Shown here piece by piece: positions 6,929 through 14,119 of a stretch of DNA of 64,000 bases (position 1 is its first letter; each line of letters opens with the position of its first letter). The stretch comes from Arthrobacter sp. D5-1. GTDB lineage: Bacteria; Actinomycetota; Actinomycetes; Actinomycetales; Micrococcaceae. Below the pieces are notes generated by a model. It was not told where the DNA came from, searched no databases, and saw only the letters and a program-made list of their open reading frames with translations. Position numbers and translations under genes: made by a program. The stretch is from contig NZ_CP014571.1 of NCBI RefSeq assembly GCF_017357425.1, forward strand, positions 1,364,001 through 1,428,000, in the 5' to 3' direction.

Positions 6929-9838
6929 TTGCACCCACACCCCATGGCCAGACGTCTGGCAGCAGTAGCCGCATCAACCGCATTAACGGCAGCGGCGCTG
7001 GCAACCGGAATCGCAGCCAGCCCAAGCGCAACCGCAGCCGAACTACCCCCGCCACCCACCGGCGTCGTCTATGCCAGCGACGTTCCGTGGTCGAGCATGA
7101 CCAACGGTTGGGGACCGGCGGAACTGGACATGAGCAACGGTGGCCAAGCGGCGGGCGATGCGAATCGCCGGCCGCTGACCATCGGCGGCACTGTCTATCC
7201 AAAGGGCATTGGCACGCACGCAGCGTCGTCCATTACGTACAACCTTGGCGGGCAATGCCGGCAGTTCCTCGCCCAAGTTGGTGTGGATGACACTCAGGGT
7301 GACCGCGGTCGAGTGGACTTCAAGGTGCTGGTGGACGGAGTGGAACGGTTTACGGGGGAGCGGAAGGGGACGGACGGAGCCCTCCCCATCAACGTGAACC
7401 TGGAGGGCGGCAGCACGCTGCAGCTCAAGGTGGAAACCGGCCCGGAAGGGAACGGCAACGATCACGCCGACTGGGCCGATGCCAAAATCAACTGCTCGGA
7501 CGCGTTCATCGCAGCACCGCTGCGGGTCGAGGGCTCAGCCGGGACCAATCTCAACGGGCTGGTCCCCGGAACGCCAGCTACCGTCGTCGTGCGTGACCTC
7601 AAGCCTTTGAGCCCCGTCAGCCTGGGCCTCCGGGGCGAAAAGATGGCCGACGCCGTTGCTGACGCCACCGGCGCGGCAGCCTTCACCTTTGTGGTGCCGG
7701 CCGGAGCCGCAGGCGGGGCGACAGAACTGGTCGCCACGGGCACGGGTCCGTTCGATGTGGCCACCACGGGCAGGATCGGCGCGTTCATTGTGCAGATCAG
7801 CGATGCGAAGTTTTATGTGGACTGCTCGGTCCGGACCCCAGGTAATGGCAGCCAGGCAAGCCCGTTCAACTCGATCGCACAGGTCAACGGCCACGGCCCG
7901 TTCAACGCCGGCGAGTCGATCCTGTTCCGGGCCGGCACTGACTGCATCGGCGCACTCACGCCGGCGGGCACCGGCGTCGCCAACCATCCCATCACGCTCT
8001 CCAGCTACGGGGACGGTGCGAAGCCCACCATCAACGGCGGTGGTGCTGTAGCGGCCATCCAGATCACGAATGCCAGTCACTGGACCGTCAGCGGATTGCA
8101 TGTGGTGAACCCGTCGGACACTCCGGTGCGCAGGGTTGGGATTCTCTTCGAGAACAGCGGAACGGCGCAGACCGCAGGAATTGTGGTCACGGGAAACCAC
8201 GTGGAGGACGTGGCAGGGTGGCGGAACAAGGCGACGAACGGCGCTGGCTTCGCGCAGTCGGCCGGCATCATGGTGCGGACGTGGGGCAAGGGATCGGTGG
8301 ACGGCATCACCATCACCGATAACGAGGTCAACGACGCTGCCGGTGGTGGCGTGAAGATCTCAGCTCCCGATACCACCGAGCGCTACAACACCAAGGTTTA
8401 CGTTGCGCGGAACGAGATCCATGATGTGGGCGGCGACGCGATCGTGATCCATAACTCTGACGCGCCGCTCATCGAGCACAACAGGGGTCTGAATCTCGGC
8501 CAGGGCGCCCACCCGTACGAAGGCGGCAACTTCGCGGGCATGTGGCCGTACAACTCCAAGAACCCGGTGTTCCAGTTCAACGTGGTGGGCAACAGCACTA
8601 CCTCCACGTACGACTCCACCGCCTGGGACTGCGACATGAAGATCGTGGGAACCTGCCTCTTCCAGTACAACTACTCGTACGGGAACGCCGGCGGCTTCTA
8701 CCTCAACTGCGTCTCCAACTGCGGCGGCGGCGCTACTGCAGCGAACGTGGTTCTGCGATACAACGTGGCACAGGACGACTGCCGTCTGGGCGGCAGCAGC
8801 AGCGGTACCGGCAAGCACTACATCTACAACAACACCTTCTACTGCCCGTCGCGTGTGTTTTTGGACGACATGACCGGCCCACGCGAGGTGCGGAACAACC
8901 TGTTTGTGGCACCGGGTGGTGTTCTTAAGCCCGCTGCTGCTGTGTATGCGAACAACGCGTACTTTGGCGGGATCCTGCCGCCCTCGGGGGAGATTGGTTC
9001 GGTGCTGGGTGATCCCAAGTTGGTTGCCGGTGGCAGCGGCCAGACAACACTGGATGTTCCCGGGTACCGGCTTGCTTCCGGGTCACCGCTGATGGGTGCC
9101 GGTGTTCGGATTAACGACGACGGCGGCAGGGACTTCTTCGGTAACCCCACCTCGGGTGCCGGTTCCGTTGGGGTGCCGGGGGCGGCGCCGAATATCGGGG
9201 CCTATCAGGGGCCTGGTGTTGCTGTTGCTCCTTTGCCTTTTGCTTCATTGGTGAATCAAACCTCGGTTGCGAATTCGGCTAATCCCCGGAATGGGGCTGT
9301 TACGTCCGATCGTCGGACGTTCTCTGAGGAGGCGTTGGCCGCTGCCGGGCTTGGCTCGGGCGAGCCGTATTCGGCGTTTGGCGTCTCGTCCGTGTGGCAT
9401 CCGACGGCTGTGGGGACGCCGGATACGTTGAAAGCTGCTGGTCAGGAAGTGGCTCTGTCAGGACGCGGACGGACCTTGCTGGTGACGGGATTCTCCACAG
9501 GCAACGTGACCTCCGGAGTGGCGACCGTTCACTTCACAAACGGGCAGAGCAGGACCGTGACGATTTCGCTGCCGAACTGGCGCACCGGGGTTGCTACGGA
9601 TACTTCGGTGGTGGTGGCTGAGTCGGCGTACCACCAGCGGCACACGCAGGCTTACATCGGTGGGCCGTCGACGGTGGTGCGGGTTGATGAGCCGGCCCGC
9701 GTCTTCGCCACAAGGATCGACATTCCCCCTGCTTTTGAGGTGTCCAGCGTGACGCTGCCGCAGGGGAGCGCACTGGTGAACGAGGGGCTGAACATCATGG
9801 GTATTGCTGTGGGGAATGTTCCGCCTGGGTTGAGGTAG
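6929..9838 (+). CDS. Exported protein with NPCBM domain and right-handed parallel beta-helix
   Basis: A 969-residue secreted protein. The TTG at 6929 is preferred because GAGGAG lies six bases upstream; the next in-frame ATG (6944) is too far from it. A signal peptide (residues 1-37, ending SATAA) is followed by an NPCBM domain (about 45-165; GGTVYPKGIGTHA, DADWADAKINC-like end), which binds carbohydrate. An Ig-like linker comes next. A long parallel beta-helix (about 290-680) carries repeated short turns such as ITITDNEVNDAAGGGVKI and VARNEIHDVGGDAIVIHN, as in pectate lyase-like or glycoside-binding proteins. The C-terminal region (about 760-969) looks like a beta-sandwich. It probably degrades or binds a polysaccharide; catalytic residues cannot be assigned. 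It is divergent from the FG-GAP gene. Confidence 0.82.
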   Translation: MHPHPMARRLAAVAASTALTAAALATGIAASPSATAAELPPPPTGVVYASDVPWSSMTNGWGPAELDMSNGGQAAGDANRRPLTIGGTVYPKGIGTHAASSITYNLGGQCRQFLAQVGVDDTQGDRGRVDFKVLVDGVERFTGERKGTDGALPINVNLEGGSTLQLKVETGPEGNGNDHADWADAKINCSDAFIAAPLRVEGSAGTNLNGLVPGTPATVVVRDLKPLSPVSLGLRGEKMADAVADATGAAAFTFVVPAGAAGGATELVATGTGPFDVATTGRIGAFIVQISDAKFYVDCSVRTPGNGSQASPFNSIAQVNGHGPFNAGESILFRAGTDCIGALTPAGTGVANHPITLSSYGDGAKPTINGGGAVAAIQITNASHWTVSGLHVVNPSDTPVRRVGILFENSGTAQTAGIVVTGNHVEDVAGWRNKATNGAGFAQSAGIMVRTWGKGSVDGITITDNEVNDAAGGGVKISAPDTTERYNTKVYVARNEIHDVGGDAIVIHNSDAPLIEHNRGLNLGQGAHPYEGGNFAGMWPYNSKNPVFQFNVVGNSTTSTYDSTAWDCDMKIVGTCLFQYNYSYGNAGGFYLNCVSNCGGGATAANVVLRYNVAQDDCRLGGSSSGTGKHYIYNNTFYCPSRVFLDDMTGPREVRNNLFVAPGGVLKPAAAVYANNAYFGGILPPSGEIGSVLGDPKLVAGGSGQTTLDVPGYRLASGSPLMGAGVRINDDGGRDFFGNPTSGAGSVGVPGAAPNIGAYQGPGVAVAPLPFASLVNQTSVANSANPRNGAVTSDRRTFSEEALAAAGLGSGEPYSAFGVSSVWHPTAVGTPDTLKAAGQEVALSGRGRTLLVTGFSTGNVTSGVATVHFTNGQSRTVTISLPNWRTGVATDTSVVVAESAYHQRHTQAYIGGPSTVVRVDEPARVFATRIDIPPAFEVSSVTLPQGSALVNEGLNIMGIAVGNVPPGLR

Positions 9839-9861
9839 TTTCGTTGGTTGCTTGAGAGCCG

Positions 9862-9898
9862 AGTGTGGGATCCGCAGGGGCGGGTCCCACACTTGTTT
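9862..9898 (+). terminator. Rho-independent terminator after the beta-helix gene
   Basis: AGTGTGGGA (9862-9870) pairs with TCCCACACT (9885-9893), with additional GC pairs inside, followed by TGTTT. It begins 24 bp after the stop codon of the beta-helix gene. Confidence 0.75.
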
Positions 9899-9978
9899 CA
9901 TCGTGGGGTGCTAGTGAAGGTGGTGCCCGGAAGAGGCCATCCCGGCTCCCTCGCGAACCCCTAGACGCGGCTAGCGGC

Positions 9979-10050
9979 CACTCATTTTTGGGCGTTTCGG
10001 CACCTAGTTTCGCTCTGACAGCACCTAGCTAGGAGAATTTCGCCACCTAG
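9979..10050. repeat. CACCTAG array A, 21-22 bp spacing
   Basis: CACCTAG occurs at 10001, 10022 and 10044 (spacings 21 and 22), with a degenerate CACTCAT at 9979 in the same phase. Matching arrays lie at 26715-26849 and, on the opposite strand, at 32287-32378. The array sits in the 274-bp gap between the beta-helix gene and a small ORF. Confidence 0.65.
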
Positions 10051-10112
10051 CCGGCATGTGGCGGGCGCACAATGTGCGGGTCAACAAAGACCGTTCTTCA
10101 CTAGGAGGAAGC

Positions 10113-10205
10113 ATGATGTCGGAGCAGGCAAACAGACATTTCGTGGCCTTCCAGCGCAAGCATCTGGTGAAAATGGCCGATGTGTTGAAAATGGCCGATG
10201 CGTAG
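10113..10205 (+). CDS. Possible 30-residue leader ORF overlapping the next gene
   Basis: An ATGATG start follows a near-perfect AGGAGGA ribosome-binding site. The ORF encodes 30 residues ending KMADVLKMADA and stops at TAG (10203-10205), overlapping the ATG of the next ORF (10198) by eight bases. Its end contains a direct duplication of the 15-mer TGAAAATGGCCGATG, which also supplies the start codon of the downstream ORF. It is either a translationally coupled leader peptide or the frameshifted front of a longer gene. No family is recognised. Confidence 0.45.
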   Translation: MMSEQANRHFVAFQRKHLVKMADVLKMADA

Positions 10206-10560
10206 GGCTAAACGGTTCTCGCTATGTCTGTCCTTGATTTTCGGCGCGGGCATATCATCCGTGGGTCTGGTCCCTGCGCCGCTCGTGTACTTTGTTGGCC
10301 TCCTCCTTATGTGTCTCCTCATCGCTGCCACGACGTACTACCGGCGTTGGCGATGGGTTCCACTTGGGGTGGGGCCGGCACGTTCGGCCGCTTTGGGGGT
10401 GGGGTGCGTGGCGGCGATGAGTGCGGCATCAATGTTCAGGGGAGGCGAATGGAGTTTTGTTCTCATTCCCATGCTCAGCGTCGGGGGAACCGTTGGCATG
10501 TTCCACTGGCTGACCAGACGCGGGCGCTTCGTGAGCTCAAAGGGATCGGACCTCGCCTGA
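10198..10560 (+). CDS. Small membrane protein, 120 residues
   Basis: The start is basic (MRRAKRF), with two long hydrophobic stretches (about residues 7-42) and further ones at 58-75 and 80-100, suggesting three to four membrane helices. No family is recognised. The start codon lies inside a duplicated 15-bp sequence at the end of the 30-residue upstream ORF, so translation may depend on that ORF. A perfect 10-bp inverted repeat overlaps its stop codon. Confidence 0.6.
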   Translation: MRRAKRFSLCLSLIFGAGISSVGLVPAPLVYFVGLLLMCLLIAATTYYRRWRWVPLGVGPARSAALGVGCVAAMSAASMFRGGEWSFVLIPMLSVGGTVGMFHWLTRRGRFVSSKGSDLA

Positions 10561-10572
10561 GTGCGAGGTCCG
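10547..10572 (+). terminator. Inverted repeat overlapping a stop codon
   Basis: CGGACCTCGC (10547-10556) and GCGAGGTCCG (10563-10572) are perfect 10-bp arms with a six-base loop that includes the TGA of the membrane protein gene. There is no clear T-run, so it is only a candidate terminator or mRNA-end stabiliser. Confidence 0.45.
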
Positions 10573-10634
10573 GTTCAGACTGCCTTCGTCAATAATGTGC
10601 CTGCCGATCACGCGGCGCCCAATCGAAAGAGGGA

Positions 10635-10820
10635 ATGATGAGCAAGGTTCCGCATCCGCTGCAAGTTGTGATGTCATTCGTCATGGCCGTCATCTTCGCG
10701 ACTTGGCAGCCTTTCGCGTGGTGGCGTGTCGCTGCTGCTGTACTCATGCTGGGGTTCGGTTGCTACGGCGTTTATGTGTTGCGACGGAGCAGGCGCAAGG
10801 AGCATAGCGAGCTTGAGTGA
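10635..10820 (+). CDS. Small membrane protein, 61 residues
   Basis: Two hydrophobic helices (about residues 9-25 and 28-49) are followed by a basic tail (RRSRRKEHSE). GAGGGA sits just upstream of the ATGATG start; the second ATG (10638) is equally possible. No family is recognised. It lies 74 bp after the 120-residue membrane protein on the same strand. Confidence 0.6.
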   Translation: MMSKVPHPLQVVMSFVMAVIFATWQPFAWWRVAAAVLMLGFGCYGVYVLRRSRRKEHSELE

Positions 10821-10833
10821 ACGGAAAGTTGAT

Positions 10834-10869
10834 GATGGCCTGTGGACTAACGTCCGCGGGCCATCTCTT
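10834..10869. terminator. Terminator between convergent genes
   Basis: GATGGCC (10834-10840) pairs with GGCCATC (10859-10865), with further pairing inside (GGAC/GTCC), followed by TCTTT. It sits between the convergent genes ending at 10820 and 10872. Confidence 0.65.
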
Positions 10870-10871
10870 TG

Positions 10872-11459
10872 TTAATGGGTGTTTTCGTCGGGGCGAAGGC
10901 GATTCTGCAAATCTGGGTCACCGAAGCCGGACACGAATCCGAAGTCGTACTTTCCGTTCTCCGGTGGGATCTCACGCTCCAGTTTTAGTGCCGTCGTCGG
11001 CGTGAACAGCGTTTTCGCGATTCCGCTTTCTGTATCGAAAGTGAAGGACCCGAAAATTGTCCGATCTACCCTGTGCCTCAGCAGGAGCGTCGTGTCGGAA
11101 CCGTTCACTTCACAAGCAACAGGGTGATAGTCGTCCAGCTGCCGACCCCAAATGGGCAGGGAGAGTGGGAAAGAGAGCTGTACAGCTTCAGGAAACGAGA
11201 ACGGGATGCGGTCGATGGAAAGGCTGAAATCATCGACGCCATCTGTCTGCAGAGTGAGGGAGCGGGGATCGAACGTTCTCGTAGGTCCGTCCGGCAGCTC
11301 TTTCGCAGACCAGATGAAGGCCCTTGGGTGCACCGAAACTGCATGCCTCACCAAGTGGTTGCCGCTCTGGCAATACGAGGTGCCGGTGTAGGCGCTTGCC
11401 TGTCCGCCGCCCAGCGCTTTGCCGATTGCGATCGCCAGCTGCTCAGAGGAAGTGTCCAC
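10872..11459 (-). CDS. Hypothetical protein, 195 residues
   Basis: A soluble protein without signal peptide or membrane segment and without a recognised family. Its composition alternates short hydrophobic strands with charged loops (DDFSLSIDRIPFSFPEAVQL; GSFTFDTESGIAKTLFTPTT), so it is probably beta-rich. The frame is uninterrupted and its codon use is typical of the window. It is convergent with the small membrane protein genes. The function is unknown. Confidence 0.6.
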   Translation of the reverse strand: MDTSSEQLAIAIGKALGGGQASAYTGTSYCQSGNHLVRHAVSVHPRAFIWSAKELPDGPTRTFDPRSLTLQTDGVDDFSLSIDRIPFSFPEAVQLSFPLSLPIWGRQLDDYHPVACEVNGSDTTLLLRHRVDRTIFGSFTFDTESGIAKTLFTPTTALKLEREIPPENGKYDFGFVSGFGDPDLQNRLRPDENTH

Positions 11460-11489
11460 GCCTCATCCTCGCACGGGTGACGTGCCCGC

Positions 11490-11993
11490 TCAGGAGGGTT
11501 CGCCGTCGTTGTTTGTTAGCAGGAACTTGCGCAGAAGGTTCGCTAGCTGGGTCCGCTCAGTCTTGGTTAGGCCCTCGAGCATCTTTTGTTGGTTTTCGAC
11601 GTGGTGCTCCACGACGTCGTCCACCAGAGCGAGTCCCTCTGGCGTGAGGCTGATGAGTAGTTGTCGGCGGTTCTCGGGGTTGGTCTCACGATGAACCAGG
11701 CCGCGCGATACCAGCCGATCCACTCTGTTGGTCATGGCTGCGGAGCCGATCATGGTGAGGCTGGCGAGTCGCCCCGGCGTCAACGGCGCCTCGGCAGCCG
11801 ACCGGCGCAGTGTTGCCAGGACGTCGAACTCCCAGGGCTCCAGTCCGAACTGGTTCATGAATTTCTGCACGTCCAATGAGGCGAGGCGGCTCGCCCTGCT
11901 GAGCCGGCCCAGAACGCCCATGGAGCTGACGTCCACGTCGGGTCGCTCCTTGTTCCACTGCTCAAGAATCATGTCCACTGCGTCGCGGTCCAT
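11490..11993 (-). CDS. MarR family transcriptional regulator
   Basis: A 167-residue protein with the MarR winged helix: EFDVLATLRRSAAEAPLTPG, recognition helix LASLTMIGSAAMTNRVDRLV, and the wing with the DxR-type signature HRETNPENRRQLLISLTPEG (about residues 98-125). N- and C-terminal helices form the dimer interface. It is divergent from an EamA-type exporter gene (12081), the usual arrangement for a MarR repressor controlling an efflux gene. The 87-bp gap contains an inverted repeat. The ligand is unknown. Confidence 0.9.
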   Translation of the reverse strand: MDRDAVDMILEQWNKERPDVDVSSMGVLGRLSRASRLASLDVQKFMNQFGLEPWEFDVLATLRRSAAEAPLTPGRLASLTMIGSAAMTNRVDRLVSRGLVHRETNPENRRQLLISLTPEGLALVDDVVEHHVENQQKMLEGLTKTERTQLANLLRKFLLTNNDGEPS

Positions 11994-12051
11994 CGTCCTC
12001 CAATGCTTGACCTCAAACAGTACAGCACCTACATTGTCTTACATCAAATAG

Positions 12052-12063
12052 TTCGACATCGAA
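12052..12063. promoter_or_regulatory. Candidate MarR operator between marR and eamA genes
   Basis: The inverted repeat TTCGA-CA-TCGAA lies in the AT-rich part of the divergent promoter region, 17 bp before the EamA start codon. A related sequence (TTACATCAAATA) lies just upstream. Assignment to the MarR protein is inferred from position. Confidence 0.4.
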
Positions 12064-12080
12064 ATGTATGGAAGTGAAAG

Positions 12081-12998
12081 ATGAGTACATCTGCAGCGAT
12101 TGCCAGCAGGGCGGGAGTTGGGGCGTCGAAGGCATCGCCTCGCGACCTCTTCATCACCGCGCTCGCGCCGATGGTCTGGGGCTCCACCTATCTGGTGACC
12201 ACGGAATTCCTCCCCGCCGATCGGCCGCTCCTGGCCGCAACCGTGAGGGCACTGCCGGCGGGCATTGTGCTCATGTTGGTCACCCGAACGTGGCCGCGGG
12301 GGAGTTGGTGGTTCAAAGCTGCGGCGCTGGGCGCGCTCAACATCGGGCTGTTCTTCTTCCTCCTGTTCTTCACTGCGTACCAATTGCCGGGTGGGCTCGC
12401 GGCACTGGTCATGTCCATTCAGCCCTTGTTCGTGCTCTTCCTCGGCGTGCTTTTGCTGGGGGAGAGGATCCGCAAGGCGCACATCCTTGCCTGCGCAGTA
12501 GGAGCTGCGGGTGTCGGTTTGCTCGTCCTGCGATCCGACGCGACGCTGACTTTTGTGGGTGTGCTCGCCGGGATGGCGGCGGCGCTGAGCATGGCAGCCG
12601 GCATAGTTCTCACTAAACGCTGGGGAAAGCCCGACGGCGTGGGGCTGCTTGGGTTTACCGGCCTGCAGTTGGCGATGGGTGGGGTCATGCTTCTGCCGGT
12701 GACGTTGGTGGTTGAAGGTTTGCCGGAGTCTGTGTCTGTGCCCAACTTAGCGGGCTTCGCCTACCTCAGCGTCATCGGTGCACTGGCCGCGTATGCCGTG
12801 TGGTTCCGGGGGATCCAGCGGCTGCCGACGATGGTGGTGTCGTTCCTGGGATTCCTGAGCCCGCTCGTGGCGACGGTGCTGGGGTTTGTGTTTCTGGGGG
12901 AGGTGTTGTCGGGATGGCAGATTGTGGGGGCGGTGCTGGTGCTGGGGGCTGTGTTCTTGGTGCAGCGGGGTGTGGCTGCTGGTCCAAAACTCCCGTGA
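12081..12998 (+). CDS. EamA (DMT superfamily) transporter
   Basis: A 305-residue protein with ten predicted membrane helices in two EamA repeats (about residues 18-150 and 160-295). The typical end-of-helix motifs are GSTYLVTTEFLPADRPLLAA and GGLAALVMSIQPLFVLFLGV, with the LGE motif after each repeat (LLGERI, FLGEVL). DMT family exporters move amino acids, metabolites or drugs. The substrate cannot be deduced. It is probably controlled by the divergent MarR gene. GGAAGTGAAAG precedes the ATG. Confidence 0.9.
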   Translation: MSTSAAIASRAGVGASKASPRDLFITALAPMVWGSTYLVTTEFLPADRPLLAATVRALPAGIVLMLVTRTWPRGSWWFKAAALGALNIGLFFFLLFFTAYQLPGGLAALVMSIQPLFVLFLGVLLLGERIRKAHILACAVGAAGVGLLVLRSDATLTFVGVLAGMAAALSMAAGIVLTKRWGKPDGVGLLGFTGLQLAMGGVMLLPVTLVVEGLPESVSVPNLAGFAYLSVIGALAAYAVWFRGIQRLPTMVVSFLGFLSPLVATVLGFVFLGEVLSGWQIVGAVLVLGAVFLVQRGVAAGPKLP

Positions 12999-13180
12999 AG
13001 GACGGAGGTGCCCAGTTGATTGGCGCAGCAAACGCTCGCGGCGGCGCAGCACGAACGCCCTATACCTCGGCCGCGCGTGGGCTGCTGGTTACGCCGCTGT
13101 CGTAGTCGCCGGCGTCGAGATTCCGACAAAATGCTGTCAGCCCGTAAGTGGGCTGGCACCTGCTGACTGACCAGGGACTG

Positions 13181-13771
13181 CTACTTGGCGGGGTATTCCC
13201 ACTCCCAGCCGACGGGCATGAATCCTTGCTGGTGGATCAAAGTACCGGCCGGAGTTGGTACGTCGAGGACGATGACTCCAGTGGCCTTCTCGCCGGGGCC
13301 GAGTGCGGAGGGGAAACGCTCGGCGTCTTTCAGGCATGTGAATGACGAACCTGACCAAACGCTCCCGTTAAAGGTGGTGCCGTTTTCGGCTATGACTTTC
13401 CATGCATATCCCGCGAGGCCGAACTGGGGATTGACCGAATCGGCAAGGGCGGGGTCTGTCTCCATGGAGACGTTGAGGGCGAGGAAGTGCCCATTAGTCG
13501 GTTTCGAGGCGTACTCGGACGTGCATTGAGGATCAAGAGTTATCGAATTTACAACGAAACTGGCCACTGTTTTGCCTTTGTCGGTGACCGAAGCCCCCTC
13601 GCCGACCCTCTTGATCAAATTCCCCCTGGACGACTTCGATTCAGTCTCGGAGGGTGTGGGGCTAGGAGCGACGGATTCGACCGTTGGGGCTGTCGCTGGT
13701 GCCTGGGCCCCCGCGCAGCCAGCGAGAAGAAACGGTAGAAGGGCAGCAACGGCTGGATACTTGAATTTCAA
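13181..13771 (-). CDS. Lipoprotein with DUF4352-like domain
   Basis: A 196-residue protein. The TTG at 13771, four bases after GGGGGA, starts a short lipoprotein signal (KFKYPAVAALLPFLLAGC) with lipobox LAGC. Upstream in-frame ATG codons lack a ribosome-binding site and would bury the signal. A Ser/Thr/Pro-rich linker (residues 20-45) leads to an immunoglobulin-like beta domain (residues 55-196: FVVNSITLDPQC, FLALNVSMETDP, VIVLDVPTPAG) resembling DUF4352 proteins. It is probably anchored to the outer leaflet of the membrane. Its role is unknown. Confidence 0.75.
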   Translation of the reverse strand: MKFKYPAVAALLPFLLAGCAGAQAPATAPTVESVAPSPTPSETESKSSRGNLIKRVGEGASVTDKGKTVASFVVNSITLDPQCTSEYASKPTNGHFLALNVSMETDPALADSVNPQFGLAGYAWKVIAENGTTFNGSVWSGSSFTCLKDAERFPSALGPGEKATGVIVLDVPTPAGTLIHQQGFMPVGWEWEYPAK

Positions 13772-14119
13772 TTGGTCCCCCAAAGGATATAGGCGAATGA
13801 AGCTAGCCCAGCATATGTGAAGTGTGCGTTGGCCATGACGGCTGGCCGTCACAGGTCGGTAACAGTGAGTTGTCCGGGGGAGTAGTCCAGTGACGGGCTC
13901 TTTCCCGGAGCCTTCGGATTCAATTCGATGCAGGGGCGATAACGCTCACCATTGACTTCTTATGGCCGTCTGGGTAAGCACGTCAGAACTCGGTGCCAAT
14001 AGGAACTACATCGTCAACTCGAGCGTAATTTTGTAGGCAGCAACAAACGGTCAAGCCGCCTGATGCGTCTTCTGGTAGTAGTCTCTTTCCAGACATGATC
14101 AGAGGGTTGAGAGGCGCAA
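13772..14119. other. Intergenic region between the lipoprotein and the GmrSD-type gene
   Basis: No gene is seen in this 348-bp divergent region. It contains a small palindrome (TGACGG-ctgg-CCGTCA, 13836-13851) and a possible weak promoter (TTGACT at 13952, TAAGCA at 13975) for the defence-type gene at 14120. The last 100 bp are more AT-rich than the surroundings. Confidence 0.4.

Noticed and set aside
9979..10050. CACCTAG arrays considered as CRISPR
   Set aside because: The repeated part is only seven bases with 14-15 bp between; CRISPR repeats are much longer and no cas genes are present.
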